64,000 nucleotides of DNA from Apricaphanius iberus. Taxonomy: Eukaryota > Chordata > Actinopteri > Cyprinodontiformes > Aphaniidae. The notes below the pieces were generated by a model. That model was not told the DNA's origin, ran no database searches, and worked only from the letters and a program-made list of their open reading frames with translations. Within the stretch, counting starts at the first letter, position 1. Each line of letters begins with the position of its first letter. Location of the stretch: assembly GCA_028564705.1 (NCBI GenBank), contig JAPXFQ010000488.1, positions 62,001-126,000 on the forward strand, read 5' to 3'. The position numbers were made by a program, and so were the translations under genes. Shown here one piece after another: positions 23,650-35,040 of this stretch.

Positions 23650-24187
23650 AATTGTTCATCCAGCTCTCGAAAGAATGGAAAACAATCGTCCACAAGGAGC
23701 CAGAAAGATTCCAAAACACAAATAGTTCTCAGAAAAGAGTTCAAACACAAAATTACCTCTAACAGATCTAAAGCATGACTGAGAAGCAGACTTTTCATTG
23801 TCCAAAAGATCGTAGGTGTCCGCTAGGTTGGTTAGGAGGCCGCCCATGTGGTCGAAGCAGTCTAAAGAAGAGTTCCATTATGTCTGAAGACACCCCAACG
23901 AAGGCTCGGATGTCGGCGGCAAAGAAATCCTCTAAGGAAACTCGAGAGAGTCTAATGGGAACCCCTCTTTGAAATCCGAGAGTGGTTTAAACCACGTAGG
24001 AGCAGTGTAGTGTTGAGGCGACGGAGGCGGTGTAAAAGAAGAGCGGGTCGGGTCCCGTGTGGAATCTCATGATGAAGAGTGGTGGGAGGACCAACATTAG
24101 GAGCTGTACGTAAATGTCTGAAAAAAACAGGACCTTCTCCACACTACAACATAAGGGCTTGGCTGAACGAGAAAAAGACTGCATCAC
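23650..24187 (-). other. Coding-like minus-strand stretch, unidentified
   Basis: From 24187 downward one minus frame runs about 150 codons with a single TAA (near 23990). It reads MQSFSRSAKPLCCSVEKVLF, then SDIYVQLLMLVLPPLFIMRF, and after the stop GFQRGVPIRLSRVSLEDFFA and ADIRAFVGVSSDIMELFF. A second frame then takes over with DCFDHMGGLLTNLADTYDLL. Third codon positions are rich in C in both parts, unlike the surroundings. I do not recognise a family. It may be a retrocopy or a piece of a host gene or retroelement with one stop and one frameshift. Confidence 0.35.
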
Positions 24188-26228
24188 TATTTTTGCTGAA
24201 CAGATTTTTGTACCTTAACTCAGTTCCAGGCAGTTTATAACTTTGGGGAAGTGGAGTTTGATAGGGAGATCATTCCATTATGCTGCATTAGTATTAACGT
24301 CTAATGTGGGGTGCGCTCATGTTCGCTCTGTTTACGTAGCTCTGTTGGCTCTGTAATTTAAACAATAGGCTGTTGACAGAGTAACATTAACGTTCGGTTA
24401 AAAGGATTAAAAAAAGTGTGTAGTTGTGTTGAAATGTGTGGACTTGTGGGAGTTATTTAGTACGTTTAAATTACTCTGTCTTTTGCAAACAGTAAGATTA
24501 AGACTATAGGCTAGTTAACCTTAGTATAGCTTCCCGTCACTTAGTTGAAACTCCTTGCATGGCTTTGAGCAACCAAATAGAAAAGAGAGTGCCTGCTGCA
24601 TCATCACATGCATTTAAAGCCGCAGTCCGGATTATTTCAGCGAGAGCTGTAATGCTCTACTTCAGAAAATAAATCTTTTGGGCCTATACCTGGTACCAAT
24701 TCTGAGTACCATACTTTCAGACAAAACACGTTATAAAAAATAAAAATAAAAAAAATAATCTTTTCAAAAAAACGCTGGCAAATTCAGGGGTGATAGTAAA
24801 ATAGAAATCCTGAGCCTGAACATTTTTCCCTGGGAGGCCAGTAAGCCTAGATATATGCCCCGATCAACGTAACATTAAGTGAGATCCAGGGCTGTGCTCC
24901 TCTGGAAGAACATTTTGATCAATAGTCTGTTGCATTAAAGATTCTGATGACTTTTGGGGATATAAATGGACATTATTCAGACATGAGATAAACAAACCCA
25001 ATACAAGCCTATATTACAGAAGCATATATGTGTAGAGCAGTAGAGCTCCTGGGATCCTGGGTCTTGGGAGGCCTGTTCAGGAATACATCTCTGCTTTTAA
25101 CTAGTCACCTACCTGCACAGGTATTGCCTGCTCATCTGACCACCTCTTTAAGCACAAACACGGCTTTCTGTTTCGCAGAGATCGGCCCAACTCCCCTTTA
25201 ATCAACATAATCTCAGGCCTCCAGTCTTTTGAAAGCTGTAAACTTTTTATGTGTGAAAGGTCGGCTTTAGGAATAGTGCTAAATGTCCCCGGTGGATTTG
25301 TGGCCATGACGCCGGTGAATCAAACTAACATCTTTCACATATCTAAAAGGCGCTTTAAGTAACTTCTATTTAAAGTTCTCCCAGATTTCAAATGTTAAAG
25401 TTGTTATATATCTGAGATTTTGCCTGTTAACCGTGTTGGAAGTGTTTGTTGCGTCTCTTTAGCCGCCGTAAATTTTGTTTACTTTCTGCGACCCAACCAC
25501 TCGCGCATGATCACAAAGATGTCAACAAAGATCCTAACATCAGCACGTGGAGTAACTGCTACATCTTTTTGATTTATTGAAAACCAAAGACCAGCTCCTA
25601 CCCTATAACCTATGCCTATAACCGATAGGCTTAAGTAGGCCTACAGAGGTGTGGTTTAGAGTGAAAGCGTCTCTCAGATCTTTGGAATTTTCAGATCACG
25701 CAAACCGGATGTTTTTTTTTTCTCAAACACTTCAGTACGCCGGAAATCCGGCATAGCGCCAGAGCGCTATCAGGCCTGCAAATTCATTATAGGTTCTGGG
25801 CTACTGTCACAAGAGGGTTAGTTAGTCTGATTGTTTTATACCCCACAGTGGCTGGGTGACTGACGTGACTGACTGAAGTCATGTGCAGTACAAAGTTTTG
25901 GCCTGAAGAGTTTTAGGCAGAAAACTAATACTTTTATTAAAATGCACTAATATAACAAAACAATCATCAGACAGCAAAATAAGACACTCATTTATACAGT
26001 TAATCAGGAAAAAAAGGTGATTTGGGAGTCAGGTTATCTTCAACTGATACCTGTTCAGTCTGTGAACCTGAGGTAGAGTTAATCCATGGAGACCTCTTTC
26101 TACCATAATTTACGTTTAATTTAATTTAATTGCAGCAATGGTATCAATACTGTCTGAAAATTTTACAGAGAAAGGTATCTACCAGCTTGTTGAGGAGGAT
26201 GAAGGCAATTGGGGGAGGTGGGAGAGTA
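24188..26228. other. Low-feature stretch; one dispersed repeat inside
   Basis: No gene recognised. A minus-strand frame at 25101-25307 (KADLSHIKSLQLSKDWRPEI) has a protein-like look but no known relation. A dispersed repeat lies at 24640-24725 (separate entry). Confidence 0.45.
24640..24725 (-). repeat. Dispersed repeat, related to 58010-58135
   Basis: AAATAAATCTTTTGGGCCTA and GGTACCAATTCTGAGTACC match the reverse complement of 58019-58079 (AAGTAAATCTGTTGGGCTTG, ATACCAATTCTGAGTAGC). Both copies lie next to a GCTGTAAT-ACTC block. It is probably part of a degraded DNA transposon family. Confidence 0.55.
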
Positions 26229-26470
26229 AGGCTACGTTCACATTGCAGGCAAAAGTGCTTCATATCCAACTTTTTTGTCCCTATGTGACTCATATTCAAT
26301 CACTTTATGAAAGTATGAACAGCACAAATTAGATTTTTTCAAATGCAACCTAGGTCACTTTCATATGTGTTACTAAGTCTGACCCATATCTCATATTTTT
26401 GAAAGCAACCTCAGTCTCAACGGTCATGTCGCATTCAATCCATCTTGACCGTCTCAAACTCAGAAAAAGG
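26229..26470 (+). mobile_element. MITE-like DNA transposon fragment
   Basis: Begins GGCTACGTTCACATTGCAGG, followed by CAAAAGTG, TATGTGACTCATAT and AGGTCACTTTCATATGTG, the layout of a common fish MITE whose terminus is GGCTACGTTCACAC. I do not see the opposite terminus, so it is truncated. Confidence 0.5.
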
Positions 26471-27513
26471 CCAAATTTTTCAGAGCTGCTGCACTAACCA
26501 CTTTGCTACACAATAACTCAAAAGCTTTGTATATAATATTATATATGACTTCTTTTTCAGTGTTAACTAAAATTATTAGAATATTTTAAAGACTGGAATT
26601 GTATAACTGAAATTATTATAATAATTATAATAATTTTCTGAGTTCAAGTCCCATCCCCTGTTGTTTATTTTTGTGCCTTATAGCAACCTAAATGTATTAG
26701 GTTGACCCGATATGTTTACATTTAGTTCCCTCAACAAAATTCATGATTGCTAAATCAACCCAAATCAGTTGGGTGGGAATGATTTCCATAATTTAATTTT
26801 GTTCACCCAATGTTTTTTTTTTTGTGCAGTGGGAGGCTAAAAGGACGTGTGTAAAGCCTGTTAGTAGGGATGTTAGCCTGTAAGCCTTCCTGGAGAGACC
26901 CACACATGCACAAGGAGAATATGGAAGACAGTCTTCCTCCCCAGTTTTTATAGGGAGAGTAATTTATTATATTTACTTTGTTACATTTATTTGAGCAGTT
27001 TTACTTCACTGTACTTTTTACTTTTATTTTAGTAAAATTATTATGAAGTGTCACTACTTTCAGTGTAGGAATCTTTATGGATATTCTACCAACTGTGAGT
27101 GACTTCACTGAATTAGGACCAAGTATGTTTTAACCAAAAATGTACCAGACAGAGAACTGCAGTTTATGTTGCAATGAAACTTATTGTTTGTACACAAGCA
27201 TTTCTGTTTTATTTTCTAACTGCTGAACATGCTGGCCCTGTTAGAAATCAAGAATCACTGAATGTATTTTTCCCTGTTCTAAGAAATAATAGATTACTAT
27301 AAATGTTCATTTCATGAATTGAAAATGGAAAAAGAAGTTGTTTTATAAAAGTTTTTTCTTCTCAAATTAGTTACTTTGTATTAATTTTGAATATTATAGT
27401 TTTAAATAACTACATTTGAACATACTTTCATATGTTTGTCTGTCTGATGACATCATTTTAAAATAAAATAAAAAATAGATAATATGAGTGATTAGTCAGC
27501 ACTTGAGTATAGT
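26471..27513. other. AT-rich stretch with faint DNA-transposon remains
   Basis: 26955-27060 has the TTACATTTATTTGAGCAG and ACTTTTACTTTTATTTTAGT pattern seen in a fish repeat that ends TACCCACCTCTG; that ending is present at 27658-27671. No gene seen. Confidence 0.35.
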
Positions 27514-27593
27514 AGTCTTTTTACCCAAACTGGAGTCTTTTTACCCAAACTGGAGTCTTTTTACCCAAACTGGAGTCTTTTTACCCAAACTGG
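27514..27593. repeat. Minisatellite, 4 x 20 bp
   Basis: AGTCTTTTTACCCAAACTGG is repeated four times without a mismatch, with a partial unit (AGTAG) on each side. Perfect copies mean recent expansion or homogenisation. Confidence 0.97.
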
Positions 27594-27699
27594 AGTAGTT
27601 ATTTGGATGACTACTTTTGCTTGAAAAAAAAGATATGTTGACGCAAATTTTGGGTATTCTACCCACCTCTGTGTATGACTAATGTCTTTCTTGAGATGG

Positions 27700-27865
27700 G
27701 TTGGATTGGGGTGGGTGGGGGTCGGGCCTATAGTTGTGATGATGATTTTATTTTGGGTTTGGGAAGGGTGGGGTTTGTGGGGTCATTTTAACCTGTAAAG
27801 CACTTTGAATTTATAGTTGGAAAAACGCTTTATAAATAAAGTTTGAGTTTGATTGATTGATTACT
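27700..27865 (+). repeat. LINE 3' end with (TTGA/TTGATTGA) tail
   Basis: CCTGTAAAGCACTTTGAATT, AACGCTTTATAAATAAAGTT and TGATTGATTGAT: the typical end of a fish L2-type LINE. The opposite-strand version of such a tail bounds the LINE at 51488. Confidence 0.7.
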
Positions 27866-28554
27866 TGTTTACGTAAAAAATTGTCTTAAAATAAAGCATA
27901 TCACTGATGTGGTTACCCTTGGCTTTGTGGTGAGCATCCCATATTCCTATTCCTCAAATTTGGCTACCCTTTGGACGTCACTGACCGTTAAGATGATTTT
28001 GAACATGCTATCCATGTTTATCTCTTCATTATATCCAGACCCAACCCGACCTGTTGATTTAAAAGCCACAACAAGACCTAGACACTGACAGAATACAGTA
28101 ACTACATCTCTGAAATTGTTTTATTTTAAGTAGAACTTGCTCTTGTCACTTTTCGCGGTCCATCATTTTGACTGATGGAAGGGGATAAAAAAAATCCTGT
28201 CATTATTTACTTTTATCTGTAAAATTTTTACATAAAATTGACACGTTAAATAACATTTTATTTTATTGTAATTAATAATCAGTTCGATGAAAAAAGAAAA
28301 AATCCCCATCTTGCTATCACTAATTTTGTAGATAAATACGGGAAATAGACTTTTATTATTAATCTATTATGTCGTAGCTGTAAGCCACGTTTTTTGGAGC
28401 TCCTCTTTTCAAATCCTGAAATTATATACTCCACACTTTAAAAAAAATCATATCTCGCTTTATACCAAGGAGGATACAAGCTAAAATACAAAGGACACAC
28501 AGCAAATCATCTCACAAAGAACTAGACACGACAAAGTTGGAGGCTAGTTAAGCT
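27866..28554. other. AT-rich stretch, no gene recognised
   Basis: The last 150 bases (TTATACCAAGGAGGATACAA onward) may be 5' UTR of the L1 that follows. Nothing else is supported. Confidence 0.45.
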
Positions 28555-28564
28555 AGCATGCAAT

Positions 28565-29205
28565 ATGATGGTGTCGAGGATGAGGAAGAAACCAACTAAG
28601 AAGATTATATCAGATACACCACCAGACGAAAATAATGGTGAAATTAGGAAAGCTATTGACACTCTTAAATTAGAGTTTTCTGGCAGACTGGACCGTGTGC
28701 TTTCTGCAGTGCAGGGGGTACGAGAAGACATACTAGAGTGACACAACCGGAAAGTAACATTTCCCAGGCCAAGCTGTCACAAGCTACAGTAAAAAAGTTG
28801 GAAAAGGAGGCAACAGATGCGTCGCTCAAAGGTCAATGACCTGGAGAACAGAAGTCGCAGGTCTAACTTGAGATTGATTAACCTACTTGAAGGAGCAGAA
28901 GAAAGAGATGCATGTGCTTTCATGGAGAGTTGGCTTCCTGAAGCTCTTGACCTAGGACAGCTAAGGAGCCCACTGGTTGTTAAAAGCTGTTACTGTCTTC
29001 CCTCAAATAATTCTGATGCGATTTGATGAGATCAAACAGAAGCTTCGAGCCAAAGAAATCCATTATGGGATATTGTATACCGCGCGCATGAAGGACGTAC
29101 AGTCACGTTCCGGTCTCCTGCCGAGGCAGAATGTTTCATTGAGAGCTTGGATCACAAAACGCATACGACAGCAGAGACACGCCGATGGCCTAATACATTG
29201 AAAGT
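28565..29205 (+). pseudogene. L1 ORF1
   Basis: The frame starts ATGGTGTCGAGGATGAGG and reads RKKPTKKIISDTPPDENNGE, AIDTLKLEFSGRLDRVLSAV (coiled coil), then after a stop at about 28739 and a shift, KVNDLENRSRRSNLRLINLL (start of RRM), WLPEALDLGQLRSPLVV, and FDEIKQKLRAKEIHYGILYT (C-terminal domain). A stretch between the coiled coil and RRM is lost, and part of the RRM, including the RAHR box, is missing at about 28990. Confidence 0.85.
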
Positions 29206-29474
29206 TTTGTTGGTTGTGAGTATTGTTTGCTTAATGCAACACTTAGCTTGTTTATGTTTTATAATTTTGAGATATATCTGTAAGACAGGCTTATTTCTCC
29301 ACAGTATTGGGGGATATAGTTTAAGCCTTAATGTGTGCGCATTAATATCTTTTTTTGTGTGGAGTACATTGTTGTCTGCCCTTTGGGCTGCAGCAAAGCT
29401 AAGTAAATGAGTAGTTGCTATTGACATAGGGTGGAGTGTTAAGAGAGAGGGAGGGGGACTTTATCTAAATAGGG

Positions 29475-29879
29475 ATGATGTACTATTTCTCCTCTTATCC
29501 ACCTCCTAAATTGGCTTACATAGATTCATCCTTACTTAATTCAGAACTGCCCTTGAGTGCATTTTTGTACTCAGAGCCAGTTATAACTCTTAAAAGAAGC
29601 ATAGCTAGTCCTATTATCTTGAATAGGGTCAATGTATGGTACAAAGTAAATGATGCTCTGAGAGTACGGATCCCCCTATCTCGTTTTAGTCTGATTCATG
29701 GCAATGAACATTTTAAACCTGGCATGATCAATGCACGATTTCAAACTTGGAATAGGTTTGGGTTAAATAAGATTGAAGACCTTTTTTGTGATGGTGTAAT
29801 GATGTCATTTAAACAGCTAAGAATCAAATTTAACCCCATTTCAACGACTTTATGCAATCTGCTGGGAATTGTTACATAG
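29475..29879 (+). pseudogene. L1 ORF2, C-terminal end
   Basis: Open frame of 134 codons. It reads LLNSELPLSAFLYSEPVITL, NRVNVWYKVNDALRVRIPLS, GNEHFKPGMINARFQTWNRF and GLNKIEDLFCDGVMMSFKQL. The block order WYKV... / F.PGM...F..W...G..KIEDLF matches the same region of the L1 copies at 22670-22890 and 49860-50040. Confidence 0.75.
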
Positions 29880-29924
29880 GAAAACTTTTAACTGATTGGA
29901 ATGTTTGTATAATTGTATTGAAAT

Positions 29925-29985
29925 TACTTTTGTTGTAAAGTGCCTTGAGATGACATTTGTTGTGAATTGGCATCTCTATCTTATA
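29925..29985 (+). repeat. LINE/SINE 3'-tail repeat fragment
   Basis: TGTAAAGTGCCTTGAGATGA and CATTTGTTGTGAATTGGC, the plus-strand form of the tail family at 4705. It abuts the end of the L1 fragment. Confidence 0.7.
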
Positions 29986-31490
29986 CTGGAAGTCTGAGGT
30001 GTACAGAGTGCAAAGGAATGGTGAGAGTACAGTCCCTTGTGGTGCTCCTGTGCTGCAGCTGGTTTGACCCACAATCCTTCAGTCTCACAAACTGTGGTCT
30101 GTTTGTCAGGTAGTCATTGATCAAGCTGATTGTTGAGGCCTCCACATGTCTTCAGGAGTTTCTGACAAAGCAAATCAGGCTGAATTATGTTAAATGCACT
30201 GGAGAAATCAAAGAACATGATTCTCACAGTGCTGCCTGCTTTGTCCAGATAACTGTGAGTTGGTTGAAGCAGGTTGATGATGGCATCTTCAACACCAAGT
30301 CCACGGCGATAAGCAAACTGTAGGGGGTCCTGATAGGTTCTAGTTTGCTTAGTCAGGTGGGGCAACAGGAGTCTCTCCAGGACCTTCATGATGTGGGATG
30401 TCAGGGCAACAGGTCTGTAGTCATTGATGCGTGATTGGGCGACTTTTCTTTGTTACTGGAACAACGCAGGATGTCTTCCACAACACTGGAACCTTCTCCT
30501 GGGTCAGGCTAAGGTTGAATAGGTGCTGCAGAATCTCACAGAGCTGCTCTGCACAGGTCTTCAGGACTCTGGGGCTGAAACCATTTGGACCTGCAGCCTT
30601 GTTCTCGTTCAGTTTCTCCAACTGCCTCTTCACCTGACTTCTAGAGACAGACAGGTGGGAGAGTGAGATAAAGGGGGTAGAGAAAGTCAGAGGAGAGTGG
30701 GATGTATCTTTGGCTGGAAACAGAAGAGGAGGATGCTGAGCTTGTTTCTGAACTGAATCTATTGAACAATGTTTAGTTCATTAGCTTTATCCAGACTTCC
30801 ATCTATCCAGTCCTTCCTGTGCTTAAAGCCTGTGATCTTTTTCATTCCAGACCAGACATCACTGATATTGTTCCTCTGTAACAATATCTTCGTGTAAGCC
30901 TCTTTGCTGTCTCTAAACTTGACTTTTAGTTGCTTCTGTATACTCCTTAATAACTCCATAACTGTTTAACTTATATGTTATGTTTGTAATCATGTGGTTT
31001 CATTATCACTGAATCATGTAAAGCACCTTGAATTGCCTTGTGTTGAAAGTGTGTTATACAAATAAAATTGCCTTGCCTTGTCTATCTCCCTCCTTGAAGG
31101 CTATTTTTTCTTGTTCAGCAGTTCCTTAAGCTCACTGGTGATCCAGGGTTTGTTATTAGGGAAGAATCTCACTGTTCTGGAGGGGATGATGTTGTCCACA
31201 CAGAAGATCATATCTAACAGTTCTCTTTGTTGCAGGTTGACAAACGTAGGAAAATGTTAGAAGTGTAGAAGAGAGCAAGCCATGATTAAAATCACCACAA
31301 GGTGGAATGTAAATAACTCTCTTGGTAAATAATATGTACATAAACCTAGTGCCAATAGTTCAATATCTGGGCTGCAGAGACGACCTTAGTAAGTAACATG
31401 TCCTGGATGAAACCATCTGTTTTTGACAAGGACTGCTTCGCCACCTCCTTATCTTTTTCTGCTCCCCTTCAGATCTTCATGGTGAATATA
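29986..31490 (-). pseudogene. LINE ORF2 fragment (endonuclease remnant, linker, RT start)
   Basis: From high to low: YIPPCGDFNHGLLSSTLLTF (31240-31310, endonuclease with GDFN), NNKPWITSELKELLN (31110-31160), then past an insert at 30965-31080, RSIQKQLKVKFRDSKEAYTK and SDVWSGMKKITGFKHRKDW (30760-30950), LEKLNENKAAGPNGFSPRVL and TCAEQLCEILQHLFNLSL (30480-30630), MKVLERLLLPHLTKQT and FFDFSSAFNIIQPDLLCQKL (30120-30389), GAPQGTVLSPFLCTLYTSDF (29995-30060). It stops before the FADD box. Same family as 14828-17275, with several internal deletions and shifts. Confidence 0.8.
30965..31080 (+). repeat. Short LINE 3'-tail insertion
   Basis: GTAAAGCACCTTGAATTGCC, TTGTGTTGAAAGTGTGTTAT and ACAAATAAAATTGCCTTGCC form a LINE 3' end placed in the opposite orientation inside the LINE fragment 29986-31490. 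Confidence 0.65.
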
Positions 31491-31634
31491 ATAAATCATA
31501 TCAAGAATCAATATTTAATATAATTGTGGATTAGTAATTCATTTTACACACAATATTATAATATCTTTTCATAATAATTTAAGAATTAAAAAAATGTGAG
31601 GTGCCATATGAACCAGCTCTACAGTACTATCTTA

Positions 31635-31840
31635 CTGGCCTGTCAGCAGGTGTTTTTTTGGCCACAATGGCCTTCATATGACAGTGGACAGTACATTGAT
31701 GGGGTAGAGAAGTGGTGGAAGACATGCGGCAAAAGTCCACCAGGACGGGATTCGAACCGGGGACAACTGCGTTGATGACTGAGGCCTCCACACATGGGTG
31801 CCCTCCCTAACCACTACACTATGTTACGGCGTTTTTATGC
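31635..31840 (-). mobile_element. tRNA-derived SINE
   Basis: On the minus strand it starts near 31838 with TAGTGTAGTGGTTAGGGAGG (A box) and has the B box GGTTCGAATCC (complement at 31748-31760), then a body through GCATGTCTTCCACCACTTCT. Different family from the CTGTGGCTCAG SINEs. Confidence 0.75.
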
Positions 31841-32239
31841 CATCCGTGAAGCATATGATATCTGGTAAATCTTCCATCATTTCCTGTGGGCCTTGGTTTG
31901 CTGATAAACATGTTTATGTACAGTCCTTCAAGTCTGCAGCTGATCAGAAAAAAATCCCTTTCAAAATCTCTGTGTTTTGGCTACATCATTAGATCCTGAG
32001 TAGATTAATAAGCTTTTCCATTATTGGATGCTGATTTTTGATTACAGAGTTATGCCTAACCCTAAACCCAAGTAAAACTTAATTCACACAATACCTCTAA
32101 AATCAACCAGTAGAGCTCAGTGACATTGCCCCAAAGTGAGGACCAGGCAAGATGTCCTCACCTCATGTTAAACAGTCCTCACTTTATAGGTTAAAATCCC
32201 GAAATGCTAAAAATTGGTCCTTAGTCTGGGTTCTAGATA
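31841..32239. other. No feature recognised
   Basis: AT-rich; no protein-like frame. Confidence 0.4.
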
Positions 32240-32280
32240 TGAGTGCGCGCACACACACACACACACACACGCGCGCGCCT
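32240..32280. repeat. (CA)n microsatellite with CG ends
   Basis: GCGCGC, then (AC)n, then GCGCGCG, an alternating purine-pyrimidine run. Confidence 0.9.
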
Positions 32281-32370
32281 CTGTCAGTGCGCCCCAGGGC
32301 AGCTGTGGCTACGACGTAGCCTGCTATTATCAGTGTGTGAATGTGGGTATGGGTGTTTGTCCGGAATCCA
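32281..32370 (+). repeat. SINE 3' fragment
   Basis: TGCGCCCCAGGGCAGCTGTG, GCTACGACGTAGCCTGCTAT and CAGTGTGTGAATGTGGGTAT are the middle and end of a CTGTGGCTCAG-type SINE; the tRNA head is absent, replaced by the (CA)n tract. Confidence 0.6.
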
Positions 32371-32769
32371 CCATATGAGCTCAAAGCAGATTTTGTCAAT
32401 CACATACAGTATCTTCTGTATATCTTAGTACATTCTTAGATTAAGAGCTTGTTTAATTTCGTGTGTATAAATAACACAAAAATAAATAATCTAAATGTAT
32501 TGTCCTTTGCAATTGGAAGCCTCTTGTCCACTGCAGCCTGAAGGTGAAATAATGGTTGATGAAAGGCTCTCTTATACTAAATGAAAACACTATTTAAGAA
32601 TTACACCCTCTGAGCTGACCTGTCTGATTTCTGTGGTTCTTTTCTGGGTTAAGGTCTGACAGTGTTTTAACATTCTTTTATATTAGAAAGGCAAGTAAAA
32701 TTTGTTGCCAATACCAATTTTTATAAGTTACAATAAATTGCCAAATAATTTAGGTAATACACATTCAGT

Positions 32770-33000
32770 GCTTCATGGACTGTGGCTCAGTTCGTAGAAT
32801 AGTTGGCTTGCGTTCAGAGGGTCATACGTTCAATTCCAGCTGCTTTCTTTCACACGTCGATGTGCCCTTGGGCAAAGCATTTAACCCCAAGTTGTCTTCC
32901 CAGCTCTGTATCGTGTATAAATGTATGTATGTGTGTGTGCGAATGGGGGAATGTGGCTCTGAGAATGACTAAAAAAGCTAGACATAAGGGAAGTCATCCC
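32770..33000 (+). mobile_element. tRNA-derived SINE
   Basis: GGACTGTGGCTCAGTTCGTA (A box side), GTTCAATTCCAGCTGC (B box), TGTGCCCTTGGGCAAAGCAT, and TGTGTGCGAATGGGGGAATG at the 3' end. Closest in plan to the copy at 43406. Confidence 0.8.
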
Positions 33001-34620
33001 TTTGTAGTTTGAACTAATAGAATTCCCTCTGTTTTATCTCACCATCATCACTTTACTGGTCCCAGTTAGTCTAAAACGTTGTGGCATGTTTATGAACAGG
33101 TATCAGAGGGTATGCTAATATCGATATGGTACATTCTAACTACTCAAATCTATAAAAATAGCAGAAAATCTATAAAAAACTATGGATAAATACATTAATA
33201 TACATGTATTGACTGTAACATTATTAATATTCCCCTTTTGAAAGAATCACTAGAACTTGTATAGCATTAGTATTATATTAACTAAGGTGTTAAAGTTTTT
33301 CATGCAGATATTTGGGTCTATATTTATTTTTTAAACTGGTAGTAGGTGTATTTTACATGGTAAAAGATGTTACAAATTACTTTCTGGACAATTTGATATT
33401 GAAAACTGAAATGTATTTGCAGAGAAAAACCATTTTATTTCCACAGAAGAAGTGCGGGTGTGATCTTCTGCTATCGATATGAATTTGTTTCCAAGCTCTC
33501 CATATACACTTTAAATGTTTTGCCCCACCAGATGATTTTCCCTACAGGCTGAATGCTTTGCTATGACCACTTTTGTACGGAAAGAATTTGAAACAGGGCA
33601 CCGCATGTCAAAAGATAGAGCAAATAGTTTGTCTTTGTAATGGTGACAGTTGTGTGGATTTTCATTTGAATAAGTCTGGCATGTGCCTGTGTATTCAATG
33701 ATTCTCCAGCCCAAACACATATTGTGTTTGACTTACACATTAATAGCGTCTGCCTCACTGTGCCAAGCAGCTGCATATTAGGGCCTATTACGTGATTTCA
33801 TAGCTCTTAGAAAATTGCTCCTATTCACAACGAATCGGCTGGGGTGGGGCAGCAGGGTTGGTAGGGGGAGGATGTGGTGGAAGGACAGGAGAAAAAGACT
33901 GCAACACACAATCAAGCCTTTTCAACCGGAGATGGCAAGGTTGATGACAACATGACCATTGTGTTATAATGATAACACCACAAAGGCATCTGCCCTGCTC
34001 ATCAAGGCTTTACAGAGGCAGCAGATACAATTTAATTCACTGCTCTGTTGGCGGCGCTGATACCATTATGCAGCATGTTGGCACGGGGGTAATCACTGTC
34101 TTTCTTGAGAGCAAAATTAAAAAAGACAAGCTCAAAAAATAGGGGAGAGAAAAGATGGAGTGATGATGATGGGGAAGCCAAACTTATAATTAAGACTTCG
34201 GAGGCAATTCTGAGGTGTCAGAGCCCCCTGTAGACTTGTACTCATACACTTACAACACTTAAAGTACTGTTTATTTACCATGGCTACTAGTAATTATAAT
34301 TAACATATCATTCAGTTGTAAGTATATTTTCATTGGTGGCTCGGTCTGTCCACTGCGTTATTGAGAAAGACAGATAGGACAGCTGAAAAGGTTGAGCATG
34401 AAAACTGGATGCTAAGTGCTTTTGTATTGACTTGTGTGGACAGTTCTGCTGTAACGTGGATATCATCCTGCACTGGTGTTCATCAGTTTCTTAATTAGGT
34501 GTCACCATGGAAAAGGAATTGCCCACATCAGTGGCACTAATGCTTAATTTCTTCTTTGCTCTACCATAATGTTTAATTAGTTTAATGGCAGGGCACTCTC
34601 TTGGGGTACTTTTATTGTGA
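33001..34620. other. Transposon-poor, single-copy-looking block
   Basis: Unlike its surroundings this block shows no repeat, RT, transposase or SINE motif. Base composition is mixed, with GC-richer islands at 33830-33960 and 34000-34100 (TGTTGGCGGCGCTGATACCA). No splice-bounded coding exon was found. It could be old unique intron, possibly with conserved non-coding parts. Confidence 0.4.
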
Positions 34621-34621
34621 C

Positions 34622-34925
34622 TAGGGATGGGTACCAATATTCTGTGCCATAATGGCACTGGTTCTGACATAAACAATAGTAACCGGGCCGAAAAGCGGTG
34701 CAAATTTCGGTGCCATATTTCTGTTCTTTTTCCCGGAGATGTCAAACACTGTGGATTGTGGGCATGCCATCAGCGAAGAGCGATGGTCTTTATTACCAGA
34801 AAGGGTAAACATGGCTATCTTTTTGCAAAACAACTGCTAAAAGTTAGGTCTGTCAAAATTAACGCATTAATGCAGGTCGATTAATTCCTAGAGTTACCTC
34901 CATTTTTTTAACGCAATTAATGCAT
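34622..34925 (+). mobile_element. hAT-like MITE fragments (two)
   Basis: 34622-34845 starts TAGGGATGGGTACCAATATT and contains GGCACTGGTTCTGACATAAA, a pattern seen in a common fish hAT-type repeat. 34847-34925 (TCTGTCAAAATTAACGCATT, ending AACGCAATTAATGCA) is another, with an internal inverted repeat of AACGCA-TTAATGC. Both are short and non-coding. Confidence 0.45.
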
Positions 34926-35004
34926 ACAAAGAACACCACCCTGTTTATAATTCAGCCCGCACCACATCAGTTCTCCTTCCTAACCACCCACACAACAGAT
35001 TGTT

Positions 35005-35040
35005 GTGCAGCAGCATGTGTGTGTGTGTGTGCGCATGTGT
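35005..35040. repeat. (TG)n microsatellite
   Basis: Short TG run, CATGTGTGTG to GCGCATGTG. Confidence 0.8.

Larger units (their letters stand above)
28555..29880 (+). mobile_element. L1-type LINE with large internal deletion
   Basis: ORF1 (28565-29205) is followed after about 270 bases by only the C-terminal end of ORF2 (29475-29879). Endonuclease, RT and most of the C-terminal domain are absent. Confidence 0.8.

Noticed and set aside
27514..27593. CRISPR-like array
   Set aside because: Units are adjacent with no spacers, in a vertebrate genome; it is a minisatellite.
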